NCBI RefSeq assembly: GCF_014284475.1
Contig: NZ_WJBC01000015.1
Coordinates: 1-64,000 of the forward strand
DNA from: Acetobacterium fimetarium
GTDB taxonomy: Bacteria; Bacillota; Clostridia; Eubacteriales; Eubacteriaceae
DNA: 64,000 nt
Reading direction: 5' to 3'
Shown here: positions 7,917 to 16,631 of the stretch, one piece after another
How the letters are laid out: each line of letters begins with the position of its first letter
Numbering within the stretch: the stretch's first letter is position 1
Made by a program: the position numbers and the translations under genes
Notes under the pieces: generated by a model
Database searches by the model: none
Seen by the model: only the letters and a program-made list of their open reading frames with translations
What the model was told of the DNA's origin: nothing

Positions 7917-10051
7917 TTGAGTTTCTCTCCTTTTTTATTTATATCATTCCAGATTTCTTCATGAATGCTTTCGATACTTCTTAGTTTTCCCTGATGGACA
8001 CAGTTTATTTCCGTCCATCCATAGTCATCAACCAACGCCAAGGCGCTCTGATAAGACTCCCTTAAGTGTTCGGGACTTTTCTCATGAATATCTTTTTCCT
8101 GTTTACCGGTTATTTTATTGTTGCGGTTTCTGATCAGTTCTTCATTAATTTTCGGCGGGATATTCAAAAAGTAAACCTGATCCGGAACGGGCAGCCCATA
8201 AAGGTTGAATTCATAATCCCAGAGCCAATCCAAAAATTTTTTCCGCTCATCAGCCGCTCTGATTTTTCCCGCCTGATGCACCATATTTGAGGTCGTGTAA
8301 CGATCCGCCAGGACGGTGCCGCCCTGATTTAAAAATTCTTCGTAATCTTCTTTGTAGGAAGCATATCGATCGGCCGCATAAAAAGTCGATGCAATATAGG
8401 GACTGACCTGACTGGGATCTTCTCCAAACGCTCCCGCCAGATACAATTTTACCATCGCTGAGGATTCTTTGTCGTATCTCGGATAAGATATTTTCATGAC
8501 TTTTTCGCCGTTTTTTATCAGCCGATCATAGAGCAATTGAGTTTGGGTCTGCTTGCCGCTTCCGTCCACGCCTTCAATGACAATGAGCCGGCCTTTATGT
8601 TTTTTTTGATTCATTAATTGCTCCTTTTCTTTTAGTACCAGAATTTCCCGATTTTCGTCTATTCCCACAACCGCCCTGCCTTGATCCAGCAGTTGCTTCA
8701 GATAATCAAGCATTTGCTGAGTCAGCCGGCTGCCTGGCAGCAGCACCGGTATCCCCGGTGGATAGGGAATGATATAATCTCCGATCAGACAGCCTTTTGC
8801 ATTTTCCAGAGGCTTTTTTTCCTTATCATCGGAAGTAAAAGCGGTCCATAAGGGCAGCTCCGTTTTTATCGGCGCCACCCCCTTGAATTCTTCAAACCGG
8901 TCCACCGCTTGCGAAGCTGTCTTTTCATGAAAAGCAGCCCGCCCGATTTTACTGTTTATACCCGCAATCGCCTCGGTTAACTCTTCCAAATCCTCAGCGG
9001 TCGTTCCGATGCCGGTCATCGCCAGAACATGATTACCGCCTGACATCTCGCACTGGATGCCGTACTTTTCCGAAAGCAGCTGCGCTACCGTTTCGCCAGA
9101 AATCCCCCGGGTGCAGAAAAGCCACTTGCTGCGGTCATATCCGGTCTCTGATTCGCCTTCATCATATAATCTGACCGCTGCATTTTTTTCCTGCTTCCGG
9201 CAGAATTTCTGATGTGCCCGAATGATGTTTTCAAACACCGCTTCACCCTTTTCAGCGGCGGTGTCGACGGCCGCTTCAACCGAAATCATCAATGGATAAC
9301 TGGGAGATGAGCTCTGCAGCAAAGCCAGAAACGATTTGATCCGCTGACGATTAACCCGTTCGCCCTGAAAATGCATCAGGGAGCTTTGGGTAAATGATCC
9401 CAAGATTTTATGGGTGCTTTGAATCACCACATCCGCGCCTGCTTCCAGGGCATCCATGGGCAGCTTTTGATTGAAATGCAGATGCGCGCCGTGGGCTTCA
9501 TCCACAATCAGAAACTTCTTGTTGTCATGAAGCAAGTCCGCGATCGCCTTCACGTCACTTGTTGTTCCATAATAAGTCGGGTTGGTCAAAATCATGCCCA
9601 CAATTGCGGGGTTTTCCGTGATCGCTTTTTTGACACGGTCCAGCTCTATTTTTGTTGCAAAGCCCAGATCCGGCTGGATTTTCGGATTGATAAAAACGCC
9701 CTCAATGCGACCCAAAGCCAGCGCGCCAAATACCGAGCGATGACAGTTGACCGGCACAAGCAGCCGATCTCCCGAAGCACAGGCTCCTAAAATGGCGCTG
9801 TGTATTCCGGTAGTGGTTCCATTTACCAAAATAGCCGCTTCTTCACTGTTGTAGACAGCCGCCAGTTTTCTCTGCACTTCCCGAATCACGCCCTGCGCAT
9901 CGTGGAGGTTGTCCGCACCGGGAATTTCGGTGATGTCGTAAGCCCGAAAATCGAAATCTTCACCCCGCCCCTTGTGTCCCGGCATATGAAAACGCTGGTG
10001 GTTTTTTTTATTTATTTTTTCCAGTTCTTTTTTCAGTATGCTTTTATTCAT
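7913..10051 (-). CDS. Orn/Lys/Arg decarboxylase-family protein fused in frame to thymidylate kinase
   Basis: The 712-codon frame has two complete parts. Residues 1-479 are a PLP fold-type I decarboxylase of the YaaO type, with the N-terminal MPGHKGRG motif and the PLP lysine in STHKILGSFTQSS near residue 216. Residues 480-712 are a full thymidylate kinase, with P-loop GVDGSGKQTQ and the DRYTTSN motif. Tmk phosphorylates dTMP for DNA synthesis. YaaO and Tmk are normally separate neighbours. Here no stop codon separates them, yet a complete Shine-Dalgarno and ATG remain at the junction, so the cell may make a fusion, a free Tmk, or both. The gene lies upstream of DUF2007-holB-ricT. Confidence 0.88.
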   Translation of the reverse strand: MNKSILKKELEKINKKNHQRFHMPGHKGRGEDFDFRAYDITEIPGADNLHDAQGVIREVQRKLAAVYNSEEAAILVNGTTTGIHSAILGACASGDRLLVPVNCHRSVFGALALGRIEGVFINPKIQPDLGFATKIELDRVKKAITENPAIVGMILTNPTYYGTTSDVKAIADLLHDNKKFLIVDEAHGAHLHFNQKLPMDALEAGADVVIQSTHKILGSFTQSSLMHFQGERVNRQRIKSFLALLQSSSPSYPLMISVEAAVDTAAEKGEAVFENIIRAHQKFCRKQEKNAAVRLYDEGESETGYDRSKWLFCTRGISGETVAQLLSEKYGIQCEMSGGNHVLAMTGIGTTAEDLEELTEAIAGINSKIGRAAFHEKTASQAVDRFEEFKGVAPIKTELPLWTAFTSDDKEKKPLENAKGCLIGDYIIPYPPGIPVLLPGSRLTQQMLDYLKQLLDQGRAVVGIDENREILVLKEKEQLMNQKKHKGRLIVIEGVDGSGKQTQTQLLYDRLIKNGEKVMKISYPRYDKESSAMVKLYLAGAFGEDPSQVSPYIASTFYAADRYASYKEDYEEFLNQGGTVLADRYTTSNMVHQAGKIRAADERKKFLDWLWDYEFNLYGLPVPDQVYFLNIPPKINEELIRNRNNKITGKQEKDIHEKSPEHLRESYQSALALVDDYGWTEINCVHQGKLRSIESIHEEIWNDINKKGEKLK
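8612..8626 (-). promoter_or_regulatory. Internal ribosome-binding site and ATG for thymidylate kinase
   Basis: On the minus strand AAGGAG (8626-8621), six spacer bases and ATG (8614-8612) lie in frame inside the long decarboxylase/Tmk frame. Initiation here would yield a 233-aa Tmk (7913-8614), a normal length for that enzyme. The preceding 479 codons equal a normal YaaO-type decarboxylase. Confidence 0.75.
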
Positions 10052-10170
10052 GCTTCTATTTTAACACAACGGCCTTTCTTTAATAGCAGAAATTTATCTT
10101 TTATCCTTTTATCTTTTTGAGAATTATTATATAATGTTTGGGCAAATATAATTTAAGAGGAGTAATGAAA

Positions 10171-10497
10171 ATGTCCAATGAAAAAACGATAAACATCGAT
10201 ATGGAAAATTTTGAAACCGAGATCATGTCCTATAACGGAACTGTCATGGTGGACTTTTGGGCAGAATGGTGCGGACCTTGTAAGGCATTGTCCCCCACAA
10301 TCGACGAAATTGCTCTGGCACTTCCTGACGGCATGAAGGTATGCAAAATTAATGTGGATGAAAACCAAACACTTGCCCAACAGTTTAGAGTCATGAGTAT
10401 TCCGACGGTTGTTTTCTTTAAAAATGGCGAAGTGGTCAATCGTTTTGTAGGTGTTCGTGAAAAAAATGAATACATCGATATGATGAAAAGCCTGTAG
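10171..10497 (+). CDS. trxA: Thioredoxin
   Basis: 108 aa from the ATG at 10171, chosen because GGAG lies 8 nt upstream; an in-frame ATG at 10165 is only 2 nt from that site. The active site is WAEWCGPCKALSP and the cis-proline segment is VMSIPTVVFFKNGEV. It is one of the few plus-strand genes left of oriC and is transcribed away from the decarboxylase/Tmk gene. A TATAAT at 10130-10135 is a plausible -10 element, but its -35 is poor. A terminator follows at once, so it is a single-gene unit. Confidence 0.95.
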   Translation: MSNEKTINIDMENFETEIMSYNGTVMVDFWAEWCGPCKALSPTIDEIALALPDGMKVCKINVDENQTLAQQFRVMSIPTVVFFKNGEVVNRFVGVREKNEYIDMMKSL

Positions 10498-10513
10498 ACT
10501 TCAAACATTTTAA

Positions 10514-10550
10514 AGTCCGCAATTGCTGCTCTGCAATTGCGGACTTTTTA
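10514..10550 (+). terminator. Intrinsic terminator between thioredoxin and metG
   Basis: A 13-bp perfect stem (AGTCCGCAATTGC, 10514-10526, against 10533-10545) is followed by TTTTTA on the plus strand. The genes converge here and the hairpin could also help stop metG transcription. Confidence 0.9.
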
Positions 10551-10575
10551 TGTTCTTTTTTAAATCATTGTCTGG

Positions 10576-12519
10576 TCAGGAAACTTTGCCGCCGGATGCA
10601 ATGCCATCAACGGTTACCAGGGACAGCTTCTTGCCTTTGGTCGCCGCCAGAATCATGCCGTTGGATTCAACCCCGCGCAGATTTACCGGTTTCAGGTTCG
10701 CCACCAGAATAACCGTTTTACCGACCAGTTCATCCGGTTGGTAGTATTTGGCAATGCCGGATACCACCTGGCGTTTTTCCTGGCCCACCATGAGCTGGAG
10801 AACCAGCAGCCGATCCGCGTCAGGATGGGGTTCGCAGGCCACCACTTCGGCTACCCGAAGCTGGACTTTGGCAAAATCATCAATCGTGATCAGCCCTTCC
10901 GGCAGTGCTTCTGTATTTTCTGCTTTCTTATTTTCCGCTTTTTTTTCGGTCTTTTTATTTTCTTTGACCGTTTCTTCTTTTTTATTCAGTTCAATTCGCG
11001 GGAACAACGCTTCGCATCGTTTGACTTCAATTCCTTCCGGGAATCTGCCGAATTTCTGAATGCTGTCCCAGGTCAGATATTCCGCCGGACATTTCAGTTG
11101 TTCGGCCATTTTCTCGGCCGTCTGAGGCATGGCGGAAGAAATCAGCACTGTAACAATTCTCAGGCATTCGGTGAGGTTGTACATAACCTGCGCCAGTCTG
11201 GCCTTTTTCTCTGGATCTTTGCCCAGTACCCAGGGTTGGGTTTCATCAATGTACTTGTTCGAACGGGAAATCAGTTTCCAGATTTCCTCCAAAGCCCGGC
11301 TGAAATCAAGTTTGTCCATGTAGTCACTGACCACGGCCGGCGTCTTTTCCGCCAGTTCGATCAGACTGTCGTCAAAATCTCCCGTCTCCCGGTCTTCCGA
11401 GATCACGCCACCGAAGTATTTTTCGGTCATCGCCAGTGTCCGGCTGAGCAAATTGCCCAGATCGTTAGCCAGATCCGAGTTGATATGGCTGACCAGCAGG
11501 TCTTCGTTGTAAACCCCGTCGGAACCGTAGCTCATTTCCCGCAGTACGTGGTAGCGTAGGGCATCGACGCCGTATTTGTCCACTAATACCACAGGATCCA
11601 CAACGTTACCCACAGATTTTGACATTTTTCCGCCTTTTAGCAGAATCCATCCATGTCCGTAAACCTTTTTAGGCAGCGGCAGTTTCAGCGCCATCAGGAT
11701 GATTGGCCAGTAGATCGTATGAAAACGGATGATATCCTTGCCCACCAGATGGACGTCCGCCGGCCAGTATCGCGCCATCAAATCCGGCTTGTCGTTCAAG
11801 TAGCCGAGTGCCGAGATGTAGTTTGGCAGGGCGTCAATCCACACATAAACCACATGTCCGGGATCAAAGTCCACCGGTACACCCCAAGAAAAAGAGGTTC
11901 GGGAGACGCACAGATCCTGAAGACCCGGCTTGATGAAATTGTTGATCATTTCATTCTTTCGGGATTCCGGCTGAATGAAATCGGGATGCTCTTCAATGTA
12001 CTTCAGAAGATCGTCGGCGTATTTTGACATTTTAAAGAAGTAGGCTTCTTCGGACGCTTTTTCCACAGGTCGTCCACAATCCGGACATTTTCCATCCACC
12101 AGCTGGCTTTCTGTCCAGAATGACTCGCAGGGGGTGCAGTACATTCCCTCGTAGGTGGATTTGTAGATATCACCCTGATCGTAGAGCTTTTTGAAAATCT
12201 TCTGAATGGTTTTTTCATGTTCGGGATCGGTGGTTCGAATGAACTGATCGTAGGATATGTTCATTGTGTCCCAGAGGTTCTTGATTCCTGCGACGATGCC
12301 GTCCACATAGGCTTTCGGCGAGACCCCGGCCTCTTCTGCCACTTTCTGAATTTTCTGTCCGTGTTCATCCGTCCCCGTTAAAAAGTAGGTGTCATAGCCC
12401 TTCAGCTTTTTAAATCGGGTAATCGTATCTGCCGCTACAGTCGTGTAGGTATGACCGATATGCAGGTTCCCGCTGGGATAATAAATGGGGGTTGTAATGT
12501 AAAATGTTTTTTCTGACAT
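10576..12519 (-). CDS. metG: Methionyl-tRNA synthetase
   Basis: 647 aa, class I synthetase of the long form. It has the HIGH motif (PSGNLHIGHTYTT), the KMSKS motif (GGKMSKSVGNVV), a zinc-knuckle insertion (CTPCESFW ... CPDCGRP) and a C-terminal Trbp111-like tRNA-binding domain from about residue 540 after a lysine/glutamate-rich linker (KKEETVKENKKTEKKAENKK). It charges tRNA-Met. A T-box leader precedes it, so transcription should respond to uncharged tRNA. About 190 nt between the T-box terminator and the start codon hold a copy of a palindromic intergenic element. Confidence 0.97.
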   Translation of the reverse strand: MSEKTFYITTPIYYPSGNLHIGHTYTTVAADTITRFKKLKGYDTYFLTGTDEHGQKIQKVAEEAGVSPKAYVDGIVAGIKNLWDTMNISYDQFIRTTDPEHEKTIQKIFKKLYDQGDIYKSTYEGMYCTPCESFWTESQLVDGKCPDCGRPVEKASEEAYFFKMSKYADDLLKYIEEHPDFIQPESRKNEMINNFIKPGLQDLCVSRTSFSWGVPVDFDPGHVVYVWIDALPNYISALGYLNDKPDLMARYWPADVHLVGKDIIRFHTIYWPIILMALKLPLPKKVYGHGWILLKGGKMSKSVGNVVDPVVLVDKYGVDALRYHVLREMSYGSDGVYNEDLLVSHINSDLANDLGNLLSRTLAMTEKYFGGVISEDRETGDFDDSLIELAEKTPAVVSDYMDKLDFSRALEEIWKLISRSNKYIDETQPWVLGKDPEKKARLAQVMYNLTECLRIVTVLISSAMPQTAEKMAEQLKCPAEYLTWDSIQKFGRFPEGIEVKRCEALFPRIELNKKEETVKENKKTEKKAENKKAENTEALPEGLITIDDFAKVQLRVAEVVACEPHPDADRLLVLQLMVGQEKRQVVSGIAKYYQPDELVGKTVILVANLKPVNLRGVESNGMILAATKGKKLSLVTVDGIASGGKVS

Positions 12520-12602
12520 AATTTCTCCTTTTTAATTACTTCTTTTCTTAATTGCAAAATTTTTCGAAACTGAACAATCTTGCTTTGATGTTTGTATATA
12601 TA

Positions 12603-12696
12603 ACCAATTTTGTAACGTGTAGGCGAACAGGCCTAAGCCTGTCCGCCGTACAGTGTAAAAATTGTTTTATATATGCAGACAGCGAAGCTCGCTGTC
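12603..12696 (-). repeat. Dispersed palindromic intergenic element, copy 1
   Basis: Two hairpins. At 12678-12696 GACAGCGA and TCGCTGTC enclose a 3-nt loop. At 12622-12649 GGCGAACAGGC and GCCTGTCCGCC form the second. Outer flanks (ACCAATTTTGTAACGTGTA and the complement of TTTTTACACTGTAC) are imperfect inverted repeats. The same sequence recurs at 55301-55408 and in part at 57839-57885. The copy lies in the untranslated leader between the T-box terminator and metG. Confidence 0.75.
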
Positions 12697-12711
12697 CTAT
12701 ATTCGCATCCG

Positions 12712-12974
12712 CAAAAAAAACCTCCGTCCCGTTAAGGGCGAAGGTCTCGCGTTACCACCTTAGTTCGCATCATTCTCACAAATCATGCCTTCATAAGTTA
12801 TTTAAACTTTCAGTTTTATCGCTTGCAAGCGGTATGGGCTTGGAATTCTCCTCACCGGTACTTACTCCGAGGCCATCTTCAATGCTTTTTCTGTCACCGG
12901 CTTTCACCTGTCCCGGCTCTCTTTTGACAGATCCTGCAGTTACTCTTCTCTTCATCGCAGTTCTCTATTTGACT
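12712..12974 (-). ncRNA. T-box riboswitch controlling metG
   Basis: The minus-strand leader contains the diagnostic T-box sequence GGTGGTAACGCGAGACC (about 12745-12761). It can pair as antiterminator or give way to the terminator ACCTTCGCCC/GGGACGGAGGT plus an eight-T run (12713-12745). Upstream lie stem I features, an AGTA bulge region and a GGTG terminal-loop segment. A candidate Met specifier AUG follows GAAG near the base of stem I, but I have not folded it. The RNA reads through when uncharged tRNA-Met accumulates. Confidence 0.9.
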
Positions 12975-12980
12975 CTTTCT

Positions 12981-13008
12981 ATTATACTTCACTTTGATAA
13001 TTTTTCAA
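12981..13008 (-). promoter_or_regulatory. Promoter of the T-box-metG unit
   Basis: TTGAAA (13008-13003 on the minus strand), a 16-bp spacer and a perfect TATAAT (12986-12981). It begins 7 nt after the rsmI stop codon and sits just upstream of the T-box leader. Confidence 0.75.
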
Positions 13009-13014
13009 GCGGTT

Positions 13015-13857
13015 TTATCGCTTGACGGTGTTGTAAACATCCCGTTTCGAGATTCCCCGGTCCTTGGCTACCTGTTTCATCGCATCCTTTTCAGCCAGCC
13101 CTTCTTTCAGATAATGTTCCAGATGATCGGCCATGCTCAGCCCCGCGATTTCAAGATCGCTGATGGTCTGCGCCTCTTCTTTTGTTTTTCCCTCAATGCA
13201 GAGCACGTATTCGCCCCGCGGTGGATGTTCTTTGTAGTACTGATTATGCTGGGCTATCGTTCCATACAGCGTTTCTTCGTAGCGTTTGGTAATCTCCCGG
13301 GAAATGCTCATCTGGCGGTGACCCAGGCCGAATTTTTCCAATGCTTCCAGCGTTTTAGGCAAACGATGGGGAGATTCATAGAGGATCGTGGTGACATCCG
13401 CCGCTTCAATCCGTTTCAGCCCTTCCTTGATCGCTTTGTTTTCCTTGCCCAGGAATCCGAGAAACAGAAAGGCCCGGGTGTCCAGTCCCGAAAGCACCAG
13501 GCCGCAAAGCCCGGCATTCGGTCCCGGCACAACCTCAATCGGAATACCATTCTCAACGCAGTTTTTTACCAGAACCGATCCCGGATCTGAAATCAGCGGC
13601 ATGCCGGCATCCGATATCAGCGCGATGTTCTTTTCCTGTTTGAGCAGCTCAATCAGATTCTCACTTGATTTCTGTTCGTTGTGCTGATGGTAGGCGATCA
13701 TTTTTTTGGAAATCTCAAAATGATTGAGCAGTTTGATGGAATGTCGGGTATCCTCAGCCGCGATCAGATCTACCTCTTTCAGGATTTTGAGACCGCGGAT
13801 GCTCATATCGTCCAGATTTCCAATTGGTGTACCGACAATATAAAGTTTTCCTGACAT
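13015..13857 (-). CDS. rsmI: 16S rRNA (cytidine-1402-2'-O)-methyltransferase
   Basis: 280 aa from the ATG at 13857, one base after the stop of the upstream FAD protein; longer versions would overlap that gene. Tetrapyrrole-methylase fold: GTPIGNLDDMSIRGLKIL at the N-terminus is the RsmI signature, followed by AAEDTRHS and SDAGMPLISDPG. It methylates the ribose of C1402 in 16S rRNA, using S-adenosylmethionine, together with RsmH. Last gene of the yybS-gdpP-rplI-dnaB-FAD protein series and the gene just before metG. Confidence 0.95.
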   Translation of the reverse strand: MSGKLYIVGTPIGNLDDMSIRGLKILKEVDLIAAEDTRHSIKLLNHFEISKKMIAYHQHNEQKSSENLIELLKQEKNIALISDAGMPLISDPGSVLVKNCVENGIPIEVVPGPNAGLCGLVLSGLDTRAFLFLGFLGKENKAIKEGLKRIEAADVTTILYESPHRLPKTLEALEKFGLGHRQMSISREITKRYEETLYGTIAQHNQYYKEHPPRGEYVLCIEGKTKEEAQTISDLEIAGLSMADHLEHYLKEGLAEKDAMKQVAKDRGISKRDVYNTVKR

Positions 13858-13858
13858 A

Positions 13859-15247
13859 TTATTCGTTGTACAGGTTCCGTGCCACATACACCCCGTTGGC
13901 AGATGCCTGCATCAACCCGCGGGTTATTCCGGCGCCATCGCCCAGCACATAGAGATTTTTGACGCTGGACTGGAAGTTTTCATCGACCGTCACCTTGTTT
14001 GAATAGAACTTCACTTCAACCCCGTACAGCAGGGTTTCATCACTGGCGAGCCCCGGCGAAACGTGATCCAGAGCTTTGATCATTTCATCAATATCCTTCA
14101 TGATCCGGTATGGCAGCACCAGACACAGATCACCGGGTACGGCATCGATCAGGGTTGGGCGGATATTATTTCGTTGCAACCGCTCTTCGGTTGTGCGCCG
14201 GCCTCGTAAAAAATCGCCATAACGCTGCACCATAATCTTGTTGCCGGTCAGCATGTTTCCCAGGCTGGCAATATGTTTTCCGTAAGCCACGGCTTCGTTA
14301 AATGGCTCCGTAAAACTTTTGGATACCAGCAAAGCAAAATTGGTGTTGTTCGTCTTTAAATTGTCCGCTTTGTAGCTGTGACCATTGACCACCGCCAGAT
14401 GGTTGTCGTAGTATTCCGTGGATACGACCCCGCCGGGATTTGAACAGAAGGTACGAACGCTGTCATCAAAGGTTGGCGTATAATAAACCAGCTTGCCCTC
14501 ATATAAGGCATCGTTAATCTCCTGCATGACCTCGTTGCGCGTTTCCAGCCGTACGCCAATATCGATTTTTCCAACCTTGGTTTCGACCTTGTATTCATCA
14601 CACAGGGCGGTAAACCACTCCGAGCCGTCGCGGCCGACAGCGATCAGCACTTTTTCGGCGGTATAGGTTTCGTCTTTTGCCACCACACCCACTGCCGTGT
14701 TGTCTTTTACGACCAGTTTCTGAACCGGGGTTCTGAATTTTATCTCGATGCCCAGATCATTGATCAGGTATTCCTGAATCCGCTGATAAATTTTATAACC
14801 GACCTCGGTACCCATATGACGGACCGGACATTCGATCAGCTTCAAATTGCTTTGAATGGCTTTGGTGCGAATATCCCTTATTTTCTGGGGATTATCCAAT
14901 CCATGAACCCGTTTATCCGCCCCGAATTGAATATACAGATCGTCGACATATTTAATCAGATCGACGGTGTTGTTATAACCGATGTACTCCGGCAGCTCAC
15001 CGCCGACATCCGGCGATAAAGAAAGTTTTCCGTCTGAATAGGCTCCGGCGCCGGCAAAACCAGTCGTGATATTACAGGGATTGCAGCCGACACATTTGTT
15101 GGTCTTTCGTTTGGGGCAAATTCGTTTTTCAATCGAATTTCCCTTTTCGAGCATCAGTATTTTTAAATCTTTATTTTTATTTTTTAATTCCATGGCGGCG
15201 AAAATACCACTTGGTCCTGCGCCAATAATAATGACATCATAATTCAT
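13859..15247 (-). CDS. FAD-dependent oxidoreductase with an N-terminal four-cysteine motif
   Basis: 462 aa from the ATG at 15247, which has GGAAGTG upstream. MNYDVIIIGAGPSGIFAAME is the Rossmann dinucleotide-binding motif and LGDGAGITRGLMQA is the C-terminal FAD-binding motif. Between them, CPKRKTNKCVGCNPC (CX7CX2CX2C, about residues 44-58) could bind an iron-sulfur cluster or zinc. Relatives are annotated as uncharacterised FAD-dependent dehydrogenases, and the substrate is unknown. The gene starts 16 nt after dnaB and ends one base before rsmI, so it is in that operon without an obvious functional link. Confidence 0.85.
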   Translation of the reverse strand: MNYDVIIIGAGPSGIFAAMELKNKNKDLKILMLEKGNSIEKRICPKRKTNKCVGCNPCNITTGFAGAGAYSDGKLSLSPDVGGELPEYIGYNNTVDLIKYVDDLYIQFGADKRVHGLDNPQKIRDIRTKAIQSNLKLIECPVRHMGTEVGYKIYQRIQEYLINDLGIEIKFRTPVQKLVVKDNTAVGVVAKDETYTAEKVLIAVGRDGSEWFTALCDEYKVETKVGKIDIGVRLETRNEVMQEINDALYEGKLVYYTPTFDDSVRTFCSNPGGVVSTEYYDNHLAVVNGHSYKADNLKTNNTNFALLVSKSFTEPFNEAVAYGKHIASLGNMLTGNKIMVQRYGDFLRGRRTTEERLQRNNIRPTLIDAVPGDLCLVLPYRIMKDIDEMIKALDHVSPGLASDETLLYGVEVKFYSNKVTVDENFQSSVKNLYVLGDGAGITRGLMQASANGVYVARNLYNE

Positions 15248-15263
15248 TGTATCACTTCCTTTT

Positions 15264-16622
15264 TTAAGCAAACGCATCTGGTCCATATTCGTCTTCGTTG
15301 AACCCGATTGCCAAATCGTTGAACTTTGTATACTCTGGAATCCATGCCAGGCGAATGGTTCCTGTCGGGCCATTACGCTGTTTGGCGATGTTTACTTCGG
15401 CAATATTTTTTATTTCCGGATTTTTTTCATAATAGTATTCCCGAAACAACAGCATGATCACATCCGCATCCTGTTCAATTGAACCGGACTCACGCAAATC
15501 CGACATGACCGGATGGTGATCCGTTCGGGCATCCGGTGCACGGCTCAACTGGGACAACGCAATCACTGGCGCTTCCATTTCTCTGGCCAAAGCCTTGAGT
15601 CCTCGTGACATTTCAGAAATTTCATTCTGGCGATTTTCGCTTCTGCCACCGCCGCCCATGAGCTGCAGGTAGTCGATGACGATTAAATCAAGCGCTTTCT
15701 CGGTTTTTAAGCGCCGGCATTTTGAACGGATTTCCGAAATCGAAATTCCCGGCGTATCATCAATGAAAATACTGGCGCCGAAAAGGGTATTATACCCGAC
15801 CACGATCCGTTCCCAATCTTCTTTTGACAGATTCCCGGTTCGCACGTTGTTGCTGTCCACCAGCGATGCCGCACAGAGCATCCGTTGCACCAGCTGCTCT
15901 TTTGCCATTTCCAGACTGAAAATAGCCACCGAGCGATTATCCTTGATCGCCGCATTTTGCGCGATATTAAGCGCAAAAGCGGTTTTACCCATAGACGGCC
16001 GCGCCGCCACAATAATCAGATCTGACGGCTGCAACCCCGAGGTGATATGGTTCAATTCAGCAAAACCGGTTTCGATTCCGGTGAGCTTTCCTTTATTGCT
16101 TTCAATGGCTTCGATTTGCGAGAGGGTGGTGCCAAGGGTTTCCTGAATGCTCTGAAAGTCGCCGGTTCTGCGGCCCTGTGAAACTTTGAAAATTTCCTGT
16201 TCCGCCCGATCAACGAGGTCGCCAACATTGTCGTAACTCCCATAACTGTCTTCCAGAATTTGAGTCGCCGTGTGAATCAGGTTGCGGATAACCCCTTTTT
16301 CGTGAACAATTTGACAGTATTCGATATAATTCCGGTTGATCGGCACCATCTCGATCAGTTCGCTGAGATAACCCGCGCCGCCGATTTTGTCCAGCACACC
16401 CCGATTTCTTAAGCTATTGATCAACGTTACCGTATCGATCGGTTTTCGTTCGTTGTGAAGATCCAGCATGCATTGATAAATTTCTTTGTGTGCCCCTCGA
16501 TAAAAATCGTCCGGAGACAATAGCTCTTCAGCCCGGGCAATGTTCGACTCCTCCATGAGTATGGCGCCTAAAACGGATTGTTCCGCTTCAATATTATGTG
16601 GGGGGACTTTGGGATTCATCAC
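15264..16622 (-). CDS. dnaB: Replicative DNA helicase
   Basis: 452 aa. The N-terminal helical domain begins PPHNIEAEQSVLGAIL. The RecA-like C-terminal domain has Walker A ARPSMGKTAFALN near residue 207, Walker B LIVIDYLQLMGG, and the arginine finger region. The hexameric helicase unwinds DNA at the fork. It follows rplI by about 10 nt, an arrangement conserved in Firmicutes (rplI-dnaB). No intein is present. Confidence 0.97.
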   Translation of the reverse strand: MMNPKVPPHNIEAEQSVLGAILMEESNIARAEELLSPDDFYRGAHKEIYQCMLDLHNERKPIDTVTLINSLRNRGVLDKIGGAGYLSELIEMVPINRNYIEYCQIVHEKGVIRNLIHTATQILEDSYGSYDNVGDLVDRAEQEIFKVSQGRRTGDFQSIQETLGTTLSQIEAIESNKGKLTGIETGFAELNHITSGLQPSDLIIVAARPSMGKTAFALNIAQNAAIKDNRSVAIFSLEMAKEQLVQRMLCAASLVDSNNVRTGNLSKEDWERIVVGYNTLFGASIFIDDTPGISISEIRSKCRRLKTEKALDLIVIDYLQLMGGGGRSENRQNEISEMSRGLKALAREMEAPVIALSQLSRAPDARTDHHPVMSDLRESGSIEQDADVIMLLFREYYYEKNPEIKNIAEVNIAKQRNGPTGTIRLAWIPEYTKFNDLAIGFNEDEYGPDAFA

Positions 16623-16631
16623 ATCAAACTC

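Noticed and set aside
7913-10051. Decarboxylase/Tmk as a pseudogene or frameshift
   Set aside because: Both halves are complete and keep their active-site motifs, and the junction needs no frameshift; only a missing stop codon is odd.
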